NCBI GenBank assembly: GCA_944378105.1
Contig: CALWGC010000007.1
Span: forward strand, 1-64,000
Source: an uncultured Clostridia bacterium
GTDB lineage: Bacteria; Bacillota; Clostridia; Lachnospirales; Anaerotignaceae
DNA: 64,000 bases
Reading direction: 5' to 3'
Shown here: one piece after another, positions 1 to 9,100 of the stretch
Layout of the letters: the number at the start of each line of letters is the position of its first letter
Numbering within the stretch: the stretch's first letter is position 1
Position numbers and translations under genes: made by a program
Notes under the pieces: generated by a model
The model's database searches: none
The model's input: the letters and a program-made list of their open reading frames with translations, nothing else
What the model was told of the DNA's origin: nothing

Positions 1-287
1 AAAAAGAGAGAGAGGGAGAAACGGGACACCCCGCCCCCGCCGCTTATGGCAGATACAACAATGTGATACTGACCGATACAGAGCTTTCCGGGCTGAAAAC
101 AGAGCTGCCCGACAAGTGGGAGTATTACCTTGACCGGCTTTCCTGCCATATCGCTTCCACCGGGAAGCAGTACCAGAGCCATGCAGCCACCATTTACAAG
201 TGGGCGCAGGAGGACGCTGCCAAAGGCAAGGCTGCCCCGAAACAGGGCATACCCGATTATTCATGCAAGGAGGGCGAGAGCTTATGA
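1..287 (+). CDS. Replication-initiation/HTH-type protein of a Tn1549-like element (C-terminal part only)
   Basis: The frame is open from base 3 to a TGA at 285-287, so this is the last ~94 codons of a gene that begins before the window. The visible part holds a tail with the segments VILTDTEL, LSCHIASTGK and SHAATIYKWA. From memory, such a tail is typical of the replisome-organizer/helix-turn-helix proteins encoded just before the DnaC-like ATPase in Tn1549/CTn-type conjugative transposons. The stop overlaps the next start (ATGA), so the two are translationally coupled. The DNA-binding half lies outside the window, so the family is inferred from the tail and the context. A GTG at 63 lies inside the frame but is unlikely to be the start, because the upstream codons read in the same style. 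Confidence 0.7.
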   Translation, partial: KEREGETGHPAPAAYGRYNNVILTDTELSGLKTELPDKWEYYLDRLSCHIASTGKQYQSHAATIYKWAQEDAAKGKAAPKQGIPDYSCKEGESL

Positions 288-1141
288 AAAACGAGATTGA
301 AGCTATGATTACGGACATTACAACCACTACCGCCGAAGCGGAGGACTACACAGGCGAGGACGGGCTGTTATACTGCGGCAAGTGCCATACGCCCAAAGAA
401 GCCTACTTTTCAAAAGAAACCGCCCAATGGTTAGGGCATGACCGACACCCGGCAGAGTGCGACTGCCAGCGGGCAGCCCGTGAAAAACGGGAAGCCGCTG
501 AAAGCAGACAGAAGCACCTTGAAAAAGTGGAGGACTTGAAACGCCGGGGCTTTACCGACCCTGCTATGCGGAACTGGACATTTGAGCATGACAACGGCAG
601 AAACCCGCAGACCGAAACCGCCCGCTTTTATGTGGAGAGCTGGGAAACCATGCAGGCTGAAAATATCGGCTACCTGTTTTGGGGCGGCGTGGGGAAAGGA
701 AAAAGCTACCTTGCCGCCTGTATCGCCAACGCCCTTATGGAGAAAGAGGTTGCCGTCTGTATGACAAACTTTGCAACAATACTCAATGACCTTGCTGCCA
801 GCTTTGAGGGCAGGAACGAATATATTTCCCGCCTTTGCAGCTATCCCCTGCTGATACTTGATGATTTCGGTATGGAGCGAGGGACAGAATACGGGCTGGA
901 ACAGGTTTACAGCGTGATTGACAGTCGTTACCGAAGCAGCAAGCCGCTGATCGCCACGACCAACCTCACGCTGGAGGAATTGCAGCACCCGCAGGACACG
1001 CCCCACGCCCGTATCTATGACAGGCTGACTTCCATGTGCGCCCCCGTCCGCTTCACGGGTAGCAACTTCCGAAAGGAAACCGCACAGGAAAAGCTGGAAC
1101 GATTAAAGCAACTGATGAAGCAGCGAAAGGAGAGCCTATGA
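284..1141 (+). CDS. DnaC-like AAA+ ATP-binding protein (helicase loader) of the element
   Basis: 285-residue ATPase of the DnaC/IstB type, expected to load the replicative helicase during replication of the integrative element. Cysteines at residues 31, 34, 59 and 61 suggest a small zinc-binding head. Walker A is GGVGKGKS (about 134-141) and Walker B is LLILDDFG (about 189-196). A sensor-like ATTN follows, and the C-terminus is basic. I chose ATG 284 because it overlaps the upstream stop and has an aaggagg site about 10 bases before it. An ATG at 200 is in frame but lies deep in the upstream gene. The next gene also overlaps by ATGA, so three genes form a tight operon. The ATPase fold is certain; the helicase-loader role is inferred from the family. 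Confidence 0.88.
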   Translation: MKNEIEAMITDITTTTAEAEDYTGEDGLLYCGKCHTPKEAYFSKETAQWLGHDRHPAECDCQRAAREKREAAESRQKHLEKVEDLKRRGFTDPAMRNWTFEHDNGRNPQTETARFYVESWETMQAENIGYLFWGGVGKGKSYLAACIANALMEKEVAVCMTNFATILNDLAASFEGRNEYISRLCSYPLLILDDFGMERGTEYGLEQVYSVIDSRYRSSKPLIATTNLTLEELQHPQDTPHARIYDRLTSMCAPVRFTGSNFRKETAQEKLERLKQLMKQRKESL

Positions 1142-1326
1142 CAGAAACCAAACAGACAAGCACCACCAAAACAGACCGCCGCCCGGACTGTGTAACGGAA
1201 ATCCGCATGGGCAACTCCGTCCTTACCGTTTCCGGATTCTTCAAGCAGGGCGCAACCGACACCGCAGCCGACAAGATGATGAAAGTGCTGGAAGCGGAAG
1301 CTGCTACACAAAAAACGGCGATTTGA
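1138..1326 (+). CDS. tnpW: Transposon-encoded small protein TnpW
   Basis: 62-residue protein of the TnpW type found next to the recombinase in Tn4451/Tn1549-like elements. It has a Thr/Lys-rich start, then the conserved core YEI/TEIRMGNSVLTVSGFF-like segment (here TEIRMGNSVLTVSGFF at about residues 20-35), and an acidic helical end. Its start overlaps the stop of the ATPase gene (ATGA), so it is co-translated with it. Function is not established for the family. Its position between the ATPase and the recombinase is the conserved one, which supports the call despite the short length. Confidence 0.8.
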   Translation: MTETKQTSTTKTDRRPDCVTEIRMGNSVLTVSGFFKQGATDTAADKMMKVLEAEAATQKTAI

Positions 1327-1437
1327 CCGACCATAAAGAAGCAGATTTGACGCTTTTGCCGCTATACAGACAGCCGCCCCATGTGGTACAATCAAGGTAC
1401 GGAATAGTGGGGCTGGCTGTCGGAAACGGAGGATTTT

Positions 1438-3048
1438 ATGTTAAGACAGACCAACCAACAACCAATTACCGCCCTTTACCCAAGACTTTCCCATGAGGAC
1501 GAGCTGCAAGGCGAGAGCAATTCCATTTCCAATCAGAAGCGTATCCTTGAAACCTATGCAAAGCAGAACGGCTTTTCCAATCTGCGCTGGTACACGGACG
1601 ACGGTTATTCTGGTGCAAACTTTCAAAGACCCGGTTTTCAAGCCATGCTTGCGGACATTGAAGCCGGAAAAGTCGGGACAGTTATCGTAAAGGATATGTC
1701 GAGGTTAGGGCGAAACTACCTGCAAGTGGGAATGTACACGGAAATGGTTTTCCCACAGAAAGGCGTCCGCTTCATCGCTATCAATGACGGAGTGGACAGC
1801 GCACAGGGCGACAATGACTTTGCCCCGCTGCGGAATATCTTTAACGAATGGCTGGTGAGAGATACGAGCAAGAAAATCAAAGCAGTAAAACGCTCAAAAG
1901 GTATGAGTGGCAAGCCCATCACAAGCAAACCTGTGTATGGCTACCTCATGGACGAGGACGAAAATTTCATTATTGACGAGGAAGCTGCACCCGTAGTTAA
2001 GCAGATATACAACCTCTGCCTTGCCGGGAACGGTCCGACCAAGATAGCCCGTATGCTCACAGAGCAGCAAATTCCCACGCCGGGGACGCTGGAATACCGT
2101 AGGACGGGCAGCCCCCGCCGCTACCACCCCGGATATGAGTGCAAGTGGGCGACCAATACCGTTGTGCATATCCTTGAAAACCGGGAATACACGGGCTGCC
2201 TGGTAAACTTCAAGACGGAAAAACTCTCTTACAAAGTCAAGCACAGCGTAGAAAACCCGGAGGAAAAGCAAGCGATATTCGAGAACCACCACGAGCCTAT
2301 CATAGACACCCAAACATGGGAACGGGTGCAGGAGCTTCGCAAGCAGCGCAAACGCCCCAACCGCTATGATGAAGTGGGCTTGTTCTCCGGCATACTGTTC
2401 TGTGCAGACTGCGGCAGTGTGATGTATCAGCAGCGATACCAGACGGACAAGCGCAAGCAGGACTGTTATATCTGCGGCAACTACAAGAAACGCACCCATG
2501 ACTGTACGGCGCACTTTATCCGCACCGACCTCTTGACCGCTGGTGTACTCTCCAATCTGCGGAAAGTGACCAGCTATGCGGCAAAGCATGAAGCCCGGTT
2601 TATGAAGCTCCTGATTGAGCAGAACGAGGACGGGGGCAAGCGCAGGAACGCCGCCAAGAAAAAGGAGCTGGAAGCCACCGAGAAACGCATAGCCGAGTTA
2701 TCCGCTATCTTCAAGCGGCTGTATGAGGACAGTGTGACCGGGCGCATATCAGACGAGCGTTTCACAGAGCTGTCGGCAGACTATGAAGCAGAACAACGGG
2801 AGCTGAAAGAAAGAGCCGCCGCTATCCAAGCGGAGCTTTCCAAAGCACAGGAAGCCACCGTGAACGCAGAAAAGTTTATGAATGTTGTCCGGCGGCATAC
2901 CAGCTTTGAAGAACTTACCCCTACTCTGCTGCGGGAGTTTGTAGAGAAAATCGTTGTGCATGAGTGCAGCTATGACGAGAACAAGACCCGCAGACAGGAC
3001 ATTGAGATTTATTATTCTTTTGTTGGCAAGGTGGACTTGCCCGAATAA
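1438..3048 (+). CDS. Large serine site-specific recombinase (integrase/excisionase of the element)
   Basis: 536-residue large serine recombinase that would excise and integrate the element. The resolvase domain occupies about residues 9-160, with the catalytic Ser18 in YPRLS and the DMSRLGRN motif near residue 85. The recombinase domain follows at about 165-300. A zinc ribbon (CADC, later CYIC and a further Cys) lies at about 320-360, then a coiled-coil segment at about 400-480 and a DUF4368-like C-terminus. The ATG at 1438 is preceded by ggagg. It is the last gene of the element and is followed by a hairpin and then a truncated chromosomal gene, which is the usual place for such a gene. Length matches the family (500-560). 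No defect is visible, so the element may still be mobile. Confidence 0.93.
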   Translation: MLRQTNQQPITALYPRLSHEDELQGESNSISNQKRILETYAKQNGFSNLRWYTDDGYSGANFQRPGFQAMLADIEAGKVGTVIVKDMSRLGRNYLQVGMYTEMVFPQKGVRFIAINDGVDSAQGDNDFAPLRNIFNEWLVRDTSKKIKAVKRSKGMSGKPITSKPVYGYLMDEDENFIIDEEAAPVVKQIYNLCLAGNGPTKIARMLTEQQIPTPGTLEYRRTGSPRRYHPGYECKWATNTVVHILENREYTGCLVNFKTEKLSYKVKHSVENPEEKQAIFENHHEPIIDTQTWERVQELRKQRKRPNRYDEVGLFSGILFCADCGSVMYQQRYQTDKRKQDCYICGNYKKRTHDCTAHFIRTDLLTAGVLSNLRKVTSYAAKHEARFMKLLIEQNEDGGKRRNAAKKKELEATEKRIAELSAIFKRLYEDSVTGRISDERFTELSADYEAEQRELKERAAAIQAELSKAQEATVNAEKFMNVVRRHTSFEELTPTLLREFVEKIVVHECSYDENKTRRQDIEIYYSFVGKVDLPE

Positions 3049-3050
3049 CC

Positions 3051-3105
3051 GCCCGACCTATCCGACACAATGCGCAAGTGCCGGATAGGAACGGCAAAAT
3101 TTTTT
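3051..3105 (+). terminator. Probable terminator of the recombinase gene near the element's right end
   Basis: Inverted repeat CCTATCCGACAC (3057-3068) and GTGCCGGATAGG (3078-3089), with one mismatch and a 9-base loop. The arms extend by GCC (3051-3053) and GGC (3093-3095), and AAAATTTTTT follows. It starts three bases after the recombinase stop. It could also form part of the recombinase recognition site at the element end. Confidence 0.6.
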
Positions 3106-3229
3106 ACACTTCTATTGCTTCTTTATCGCACATCAGAAAAGCTTTCTGTACTGCATCAAAAAACAGTGCCAATACCTGCTCCAAATCCTCTGCTGCATAA
3201 GGCCGCAACACTCTATTTTTTCCGTCCAT
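3104..3229 (-). pseudogene. N-terminal stump of a GNAT acetyltransferase cut by the integrated element
   Basis: An ATG at 3229 opens a 41-codon frame ending at 3104. It lies three bases after the stop of the upstream gene, and a ggagg site inside that gene's last codons serves it. The first ~27 residues (RPYAAEDLEQVLALFFDAV) look like the start of a GNAT N-acetyltransferase, where RPY..eD...i..LFy.tV is common. The frame then leaves this pattern and stops inside sequence next to the element's end hairpin. The simplest reading is that the element inserted into this gene, leaving its 5' end here and its 3' part on the far side of the element. The exact junction, probably within 3106-3150, cannot be fixed without the left flank. 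Confidence 0.6.
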
Positions 3230-3232
3230 CCC

Positions 3233-3826
3233 TCATTCCTCCAACATCCACGCCATACTTTCATTGACCGCCAACACATTGCCCTCTGTGTCCAGCACCT
3301 GCACCCAATCGGGATAAGTATATTCGTCCATAGCCGCCGTTTCTCCGGTGAAAAAACCATTTTCTTGCACCGAAAACGTACCAAATTCCTGCACTTGGTC
3401 CTCTGCGTTGGTGCTCATACACCGCACATAGGCCGCCTTCGGCAGGGCTTTTCGATCCACCAAGCCATAGGCGATCTGCCCACTGCGGCTATAATCCAGG
3501 AGTACTGGCGCTCCTTCGTCCATGGTGGAAAAGCCCGGTGTGGCGCCGCCAGAGAGCCGGTAAAACAACAAAAGCGATCTTTTTCCATAAACGGCCGAAA
3601 GGGAGCGGTCGTCCACCTTACCCACAATCAAATATTTTTTCCCTTCGTCTTCTGTATCCATGCTTGTTTTCAGTAAAATCTCTGTGGATGGGCCATACCG
3701 CAACCCCCGCTCGTTGGCATGGAGCAGTCCTTCCATGGTGAGATACCGCCCAGAAAAAGGACCAACCACATAAAACAGCACCACCACCAGCAAAATCTGG
3801 ATGATTGTTTTTTTCTTCCTGCTCAT
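3233..3826 (-). CDS. Membrane-anchored protein of unknown family in a PadR operon
   Basis: 197-residue protein with a basic start (SRKKK) and one hydrophobic segment (about residues 8-26). A mostly soluble domain follows that would lie outside the membrane. I recognise no family. The start ATG overlaps the upstream stop (ATGA at 3823-3826), so it is translationally coupled to the HAAS-type membrane protein. The order PadR, HAAS-type membrane protein, anchored protein, GNAT stump suggests one transcript controlled by the PadR operators at 4936-4980. Envelope-stress or sensing roles are common for such PadR units, but nothing in this sequence proves one. Confidence 0.7.
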   Translation of the reverse strand: MSRKKKTIIQILLVVVLFYVVGPFSGRYLTMEGLLHANERGLRYGPSTEILLKTSMDTEDEGKKYLIVGKVDDRSLSAVYGKRSLLLFYRLSGGATPGFSTMDEGAPVLLDYSRSGQIAYGLVDRKALPKAAYVRCMSTNAEDQVQEFGTFSVQENGFFTGETAAMDEYTYPDWVQVLDTEGNVLAVNESMAWMLEE

Positions 3827-4581
3827 GGTGCATCCTCCTCTCCCATCCAGTTTGGTGCCAGCCAAATGCCGTCTTCTTCCGGTAAGTCAATACGGATCCG
3901 GTGTTTTGTGGCCCCTTCATAGTATACCACATAAAGGGCATCGTCCACCACCGGCTCCCTCAGCCGGTCCTCGCCATAGGAAATGAGGCCGGACGAAAGG
4001 CTGCCGCCGCCAAAGACCCGCTCCCCGTCTTCCATTTCATAGCTCAGTGACAACGACCAACCCTGACTTGGCGGAAACAAATCACTCCAGCTGCGATAGC
4101 CCACCTGGATGGTGCCGTCTTCATAACGGCGGACATAATCCACCGTAAAATGGGTTTGATAGCTTTTTCCCTTCACATCCGGGTCAATTTCCCACACCAC
4201 GGCCCCATATTCTTCCGTCCGCGGTTCGTCATACCCCATCAGCACCTGCCCGGCCGTCATCAAAATCATCAGCACCACCGTCAACACCGTGGGTAAATTC
4301 AGCACAATCAAAAGCCCCAAGACCCACCGGCTGATGCGGTAAATCCAGCCCAAAACGGGATTATGCTCTTTGTTGAGGGCCTCACCCACTTCTTTGGCAT
4401 CGCCCATGGCCAAAAGTGCTTCCTTGGCCGCTTCCTCTTTTGAAAGTCCTTCCTCCATCAAGCACTGGGCATGGTCTTCCAAATGGGCCAGCAGTTCTTC
4501 TCGAATGTCTGCCCGGTCATAACGAAAAACCACACAGTTTGTCACCTGATCCAAATACCGTTCCCATTCAGACCATGCCAT
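3823..4581 (-). CDS. Membrane protein with N-terminal HAAS/DUF1700-like domain, PadR-associated
   Basis: 252-residue protein. The first ~75 residues form a helical domain (ReELLaHLEDHa..lmeeG.skeEAakeAl..MGD) typical of HAAS/DUF1700 proteins that are encoded beside PadR regulators. A hydrophobic region follows at about residues 85-120, and then a long soluble C-terminal domain rich in charged and aromatic residues. ATG 4581 has GGAGGG eight bases upstream. A TTG at 4596 is in frame but sits directly on that ribosome site. The start overlaps the PadR gene by 14 bases, and the stop overlaps the next gene. In the family the HAAS domain is thought to interact with the PadR protein; the substrate or signal here is unknown. 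Confidence 0.78.
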   Translation of the reverse strand: MAWSEWERYLDQVTNCVVFRYDRADIREELLAHLEDHAQCLMEEGLSKEEAAKEALLAMGDAKEVGEALNKEHNPVLGWIYRISRWVLGLLIVLNLPTVLTVVLMILMTAGQVLMGYDEPRTEEYGAVVWEIDPDVKGKSYQTHFTVDYVRRYEDGTIQVGYRSWSDLFPPSQGWSLSLSYEMEDGERVFGGGSLSSGLISYGEDRLREPVVDDALYVVYYEGATKHRIRIDLPEEDGIWLAPNWMGEEDAP

Positions 4582-4912
4582 AGGCCTTCCCTCCAATCAC
4601 ATGGTTGACGGCGGTGGTAAAGGTATGCCATTGTTCTTTTTCTGTGGCCAGCTGCCGCTTGCCGCTTGCGGTCAGACGGTAATACTTTCTCTTTTTGCCG
4701 TTTTCTGCTTCCTTTTCATAGGACGCCAGATACCCTTTGTTTTCCATCCGATGTAGCAGAGGGTACAGCGTACCTTCCTTCATCTGAAAAACGGCATTGC
4801 TCTTTTCCTCCAACCGTTTTACCATTTGGTACCCATAACAATCCTCTGTTTCCAATAGCGACAAAATCATCAATTCGATGCTGCCGCCCAACAATCCTTT
4901 TTCGCCTGCCAT
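4568..4912 (-). CDS. PadR-family transcriptional repressor
   Basis: 114-residue winged-helix protein of the PadR (PF03551) type. It has the typical LGGSIELMILSLL start and a recognition region with GYQMVKRLEEKS. The wing has GTLYPLLHRMENKGYLASY, then the KRKYYRLT strand and a C-terminal dimerisation helix. The ATG is preceded by GGGAGG. It is the first gene of a minus-strand operon with two membrane proteins and an acetyltransferase stump. Two identical-style dyads lie across its own promoter, so autorepression is likely. Length is normal for the short PadR class that lacks a long C-terminal domain. Confidence 0.92.
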   Translation of the reverse strand: MAGEKGLLGGSIELMILSLLETEDCYGYQMVKRLEEKSNAVFQMKEGTLYPLLHRMENKGYLASYEKEAENGKKRKYYRLTASGKRQLATEKEQWHTFTTAVNHVIGGKAYGMV

Positions 4913-4935
4913 GTGTCGTTCCTCCCTTCCATCAT

Positions 4936-4985
4936 ATACCTTGTTCCTCTAGGTATATGATACCTTGTTTTTCTAGGTATGTCAA
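4936..4985 (-). promoter_or_regulatory. PadR operon promoter with two tandem 21-bp operator dyads
   Basis: On the minus strand, TTGACA (4985-4980) and TATCAT (4962-4957) are separated by 17 bases, a near-consensus sigma-A promoter. Two 21-bp dyads with arms ATACCT/AGGTAT lie at 4936-4956 and 4960-4980, 24 bp apart. One fills the -35/-10 spacer and the other covers the start point. ATACCT-type dyads are the usual form of PadR operators, so binding would block this promoter. Confidence 0.8.
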
Positions 4986-4990
4986 GCGCC

Positions 4991-5019
4991 TTGACGCCCT
5001 CTGTCCCCTTTGGTATAAT
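4991..5019 (+). promoter_or_regulatory. Promoter of the lysine-exporter operon
   Basis: TTGACG (4991-4996), a 17-base spacer and TATAAT (5014-5019), about 35 bases before the ATG at 5054. It runs divergently from the PadR promoter. Its -35 box begins 11 bases beyond the nearest PadR dyad, so cross-regulation is possible but not shown. Confidence 0.8.
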
Positions 5020-5053
5020 TTCTCATTGTAACAAGAAGAAAGGAGTGTTCCGG

Positions 5054-5338
5054 ATGGATGTCATTTTGATTATGTGCATCGGGGTGCTGGTGGGGGCCAA
5101 ATGGTTTCCGGAGCGCCATCAAAAAAAACTCAGTCTCTTACAGCTATTGACCACCCTTTGCCTGATTTTTTCCATGGGTGTGATGCTGGGTAGCCGCGAA
5201 GGGTTCATCGAAGAAATCACAACGCTGGGATGGGAAAGCTTTTTGTTTTTTTTGCTGCCAACCGTCGGATCGGTCTTGGTGGTCTATCCTTTGACCCGAA
5301 TTTTTATGAAAGAACACATCAAAAAAAAGGAGGAGTAA
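5054..5338 (+). CDS. lysO: LysO-family lysine exporter, N-terminal subunit (split gene)
   Basis: 94-residue membrane protein with three hydrophobic segments, including a glycine-rich first helix (IGVLVGAKW) and LGSREG in a short loop. It matches the first part of LysO (DUF340, Lys_export) proteins, which export L-lysine and thialysine in exchange for protons. In many Clostridia the transporter is encoded as two short adjacent genes, and here the second half follows after a three-base gap. The ATG at 5054 has aaggag about ten bases upstream. The inner-membrane location and joint function with the next gene are inferred from the family. Confidence 0.8.
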   Translation: MDVILIMCIGVLVGAKWFPERHQKKLSLLQLLTTLCLIFSMGVMLGSREGFIEEITTLGWESFLFFLLPTVGSVLVVYPLTRIFMKEHIKKKEE

Positions 5339-5341
5339 CCG

Positions 5342-5941
5342 ATGGTCCTTTTTGCCGTACTTTCCTTATTACTGGGCATCGGCTATGGGCTGATGGATTG
5401 GGAGATTCCGTTTCTTTCTGCCATCACCAGCCACAGTGACTACATTTTATATGTGCTGATGTTTCTCGTTGGCATCAGCGTTGGTTTAAACAAGGGCCTT
5501 GTGGGACGGATGAAGGCCTATGGATGGAAAATCCTTGTGGTGCCCTTTGGCATTGTCCTTGGCTCCATGATAGGGGGCGGCCTTTGTTTTTTGCTGTGCG
5601 GGGCTACCCTTGGCGAAAGTGTTGCCATTGGCAGCGGCCTTGGCTGGTACAGCCTAACAGGGGTCATGATTACGGAGCTGAGCGGCGCACGCCTGGGCAG
5701 CATCGCCTTTTTAAGCAATCTGCTGCGGGAGATTTTTTCTTTCTTTTCCATTCCCCTTTTGGCCAAGTATACCAACTATCCCACCTGCATTGCTCCCGCC
5801 GGGGCCACCAGCGAGGATACGACACTGCCCATGATGATCCGCTATACCAACGAAGAAACGGTGGTGCTTTCTGTTTTAAACGGCATCATCTGCTCTGCCC
5901 TGGTGCCGGTGCTTATTAAATTTGCCTATTGGTTTTTCTAA
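5342..5941 (+). CDS. lysO: LysO-family lysine exporter, C-terminal subunit (split gene)
   Basis: 199-residue membrane protein with about six hydrophobic helices. The conserved LysO features are visible: FLVGISVGLN, GSGLGWYSLTGVMI, LSNLLREI and the APAGATSEDTTLPM segment that forms the conserved core of the family. It would pair with the product of the preceding gene to make one lysine exporter. Ribosome site GGAGG lies at the end of the upstream gene. No lysine riboswitch is visible before the operon, so control is probably by transcription. A hairpin with a T tract ends the unit at 5943-5977. Confidence 0.88.
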   Translation: MVLFAVLSLLLGIGYGLMDWEIPFLSAITSHSDYILYVLMFLVGISVGLNKGLVGRMKAYGWKILVVPFGIVLGSMIGGGLCFLLCGATLGESVAIGSGLGWYSLTGVMITELSGARLGSIAFLSNLLREIFSFFSIPLLAKYTNYPTCIAPAGATSEDTTLPMMIRYTNEETVVLSVLNGIICSALVPVLIKFAYWFF

Positions 5942-5942
5942 C

Positions 5943-5977
5943 AAGCGTCTTTGTCTTTTTCGACAAAGGCGCTTTTC
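5943..5977 (+). terminator. Terminator of the lysO operon
   Basis: Arms AAGCGTCTTTGTC (5943-5955) and GACAAAGGCGCTT (5962-5974) with one mismatch and a 6-base loop, followed by TTT. It lies directly after the stop of the exporter gene. Confidence 0.8.
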
Positions 5978-6050
5978 GTCTTTCTTGAAAAAACAAGTTT
6001 CCTTGACTGAGCCTTCATTCGATTTTTTTTGCGTTTTTTTGCAAAACCCA

Positions 6051-6079
6051 CTTTATTTTTTTTGAATCTCCGATATAAT
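6051..6079 (+). promoter_or_regulatory. Probable carB promoter
   Basis: A perfect TATAAT (6074-6079) lies about 50 bases before the start, with a weak CTTTAT -35 (6051-6056) at 17 bases. The leader is too short for a PyrR attenuator, and I see no pyrimidine-type terminator/antiterminator in it. Confidence 0.6.
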
Positions 6080-6129
6080 AGAACAAGAAAAAAATTGTCA
6101 TTGCATGAAAGAGGATTAGGAGTGTGTTT

Positions 6130-9100
6130 ATGCCAAAAAGAACTGATATCCACAAAGTACTGATCATTGGCTCGGGCCCCATCATCATTGGACAGGCCTG
6201 CGAATTTGACTACTCGGGCACACAAGCCTGCAAAGCCCTCCGCAAATTGGGCTATGAAATTGTGTTGGTAAATTCCAACCCCGCCACCATCATGACCGAC
6301 CCGGAAACGGCCGATGTCACCTATATCGAACCCCTCAACGTGGATCGATTGGAACAGATCATTGCCAAAGAACGGCCTGACGCGCTTTTGCCAAACTTGG
6401 GCGGCCAATCCGGCCTCAACCTTTGCGCAGAGCTGGCCAAAGCTGGTGTGCTGGATAAATACAACGTCAAAGTCATTGGCGTGCAGGTAGACGCCATCGA
6501 ACGCGGCGAAGACCGCATCGAATTTAAAAAATCTATGAACGAACTGGGCATCGAAATGGCCCGCAGCGAAGTGGCTTACTCCGTCGAAGACGCTTTGGCC
6601 ATTGCCGACAAGTTGGGCTATCCTGTGGTGCTGCGTCCGGCCTATACCATGGGCGGCGCCGGCGGCGGCCTGGTTTATAATAAAGAAGAATTGAAAACCG
6701 TTTGCGCCAGAGGCATCCAGGCTTCTTTGGTGGGCCAGGTTTTGGTGGAAGAATCCATCCTGGGCTGGGAAGAACTGGAACTGGAAATCGTCCGCGACGC
6801 CGACAATAACATGATCACCGTCTGCTTCATCGAAAACATCGATCCTTTGGGTGTGCATACCGGTGACTCCTTCTGCTCGGCTCCTATGCTGACCATCTCC
6901 AAAGAATGCCAAAAACGTCTCCAAGAACAGGCATATAAAATCGTAGAAAGCGTACAGGTCATCGGTGGCACCAACGTACAGTTTGCCCATGACCCTGTCA
7001 CCGACCGTATCGTGGTCATCGAAATCAACCCAAGAACGTCCCGTTCTTCGGCTCTGGCTTCCAAAGCCACCGGTTTCCCCATCGCTCTGGTTTCTGCCAT
7101 GCTGGCAGCCGGCTTGACTTTGAAAGACATTCCTTGCGGCAAATACGGCACCTTGGACAAATATGTACCAGACGGCGACTATGTGGTGATCAAATTTGCA
7201 AGATGGGCCTTTGAAAAATTCAAAGGTGTGGAAGATAAACTGGGTACCCAGATGAGAGCCGTAGGCGAAGTGATGAGCATTGGTAAGACGTATAAAGAAG
7301 CCTTCCAAAAAGCCATCCGCAGCCTGGAAAACGGCCGCGCTGGTTTGGGTGGTGCCAAAGACTTTGGCAAAAAGACCAAAGAACAGCTGCTGCAAATGCT
7401 GATTACGCCTTCCAGCGAACGTCACTTCATCATGTACGAAGCCTTAAGAAAAGGCGCTACCGTCGATGAAATTTTCAACATCACCAAAGTAAAACACTAT
7501 TTCATCCAGCAGATGAAAGAATTGGTGGAAGAAGAAGAAGCATTGGCTGCCCACAAAGGAAGCCTGCCTTCGGACGAAGCTTTGATTGCCGCCAAAAAAG
7601 ACGGTTTCTCTGATAAATATTTAAGCCAGATTTTGGAAGTGCCAGAAGATGACATCCGTGCCCGCCGCATCGCCTTGGGCGTGGAAGAAGCTTGGGAAGG
7701 CATCCATGTCAGCGGCACCCCAGACAGCGCTTACTATTACTCCACCTATAACGCACCAGACAATAACCCGGTGAAAAACGATAAGCCAAAAATCATGATC
7801 CTGGGCAGCGGCCCCAACCGCATCGGCCAGGGTATTGAATTTGACTACTGCTGCGTACACGCCGCACTGGCCCTGAAGAAACTGGGCTTTGAAACCATCA
7901 TCGTCAACTGTAACCCAGAAACCGTTTCCACCGACTATGACACCTCCGACAAGCTGTATTTCGAACCTCTGACGGTGGAAGACGTACTGAGCATTTATAA
8001 AAAAGAACAGCCTCTTGGCGTCATCGCCCAGTTTGGCGGCCAGACCCCATTGAACTTGGCCAGCGAATTGGAGAAAAACGGCGTTCGCATTTTGGGTACC
8101 GCGCCTTCTGTCATCGACTTGGCCGAAGACCGCGACCTGTTCCGCGAAATGATGGAAAAACTGGACATCCCAATGCCAGAAAGCGGCATGGCTTCCACCG
8201 TGGAAGAAGCCCTCTCCATTGCCCAGTCCATTGGCTATCCTGTCATGGTGCGTCCTTCCTATGTCTTGGGCGGCCGCGGCATGGAAGTCGTTTATGACGA
8301 CGAAAGCATGGTGGAATACATGAAAGCCGCCGTTGGCGTCACACCGGACCGTCCGATTTTGATTGACCGGTTCTTAAACCACGCCATGGAATGCGAAGCC
8401 GACGCCATCAGTGACGGCACCCATGCCTTTGTTCCTGCTGTCATGGAACACGTGGAACTGGCCGGCATCCACTCCGGTGACTCCTCTTGTATCATTCCTT
8501 CCGTACACATTTCCGAAGAAAATGTACGGGTCATCAAAGAATATACCAGAAAGATTGCCGAAGAAATGCATGTCAAAGGCTTGATGAACATGCAGTACGC
8601 CATCGAAAACGGCAAAGTTTATGTGCTGGAAGCAAACCCACGGGCCTCTCGTACCGTGCCTCTGGTTTCTAAAGTTTGCAACATCCGCATGGTGCCCATC
8701 GCAACGGACATCATCACCTCCGAAATCACCGGTCGGCCATCTCCTGTGCCAACCTTAAAAGAACAGCACATTCCATACTATGGCGTCAAAGAAGCCGTGT
8801 TCCCCTTCAATATGTTCCCTGAAGTGGACCCTGTATTGGGACCAGAAATGCGTTCCACCGGCGAAGTGCTGGGCCTGGCCACCTACTATGGCGAAGCCTT
8901 CTACAAAGCTTCCGAAGCCACCCAGTCCAAACTGCCTTTAAGCGGTACGGTGCTGATTTCCGTCAACCGGAAAGACAAAGCCGAAGTGGTGGAAATCGCC
9001 AAAATCTTTGCCGATAACAACTTCCACATTTTGGCCACCGAATCCACCTGCACCCTCATCCGGGAAGCAGGCATCCCGGCCGAACGGGTGAACAAACTTT

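Noticed and set aside
5978..6129. Possible PyrR attenuator before carB
   Set aside because: The -10 is ~50 bases before the start, so there is no room for antiterminator and terminator structures.
5938..7425. A 495-codon open frame on the minus strand across carB
   Set aside because: It is antisense to the conserved N-terminal half of carB, has no family pattern and reads as His/Phe/Gly-rich shadow sequence caused by codon bias.
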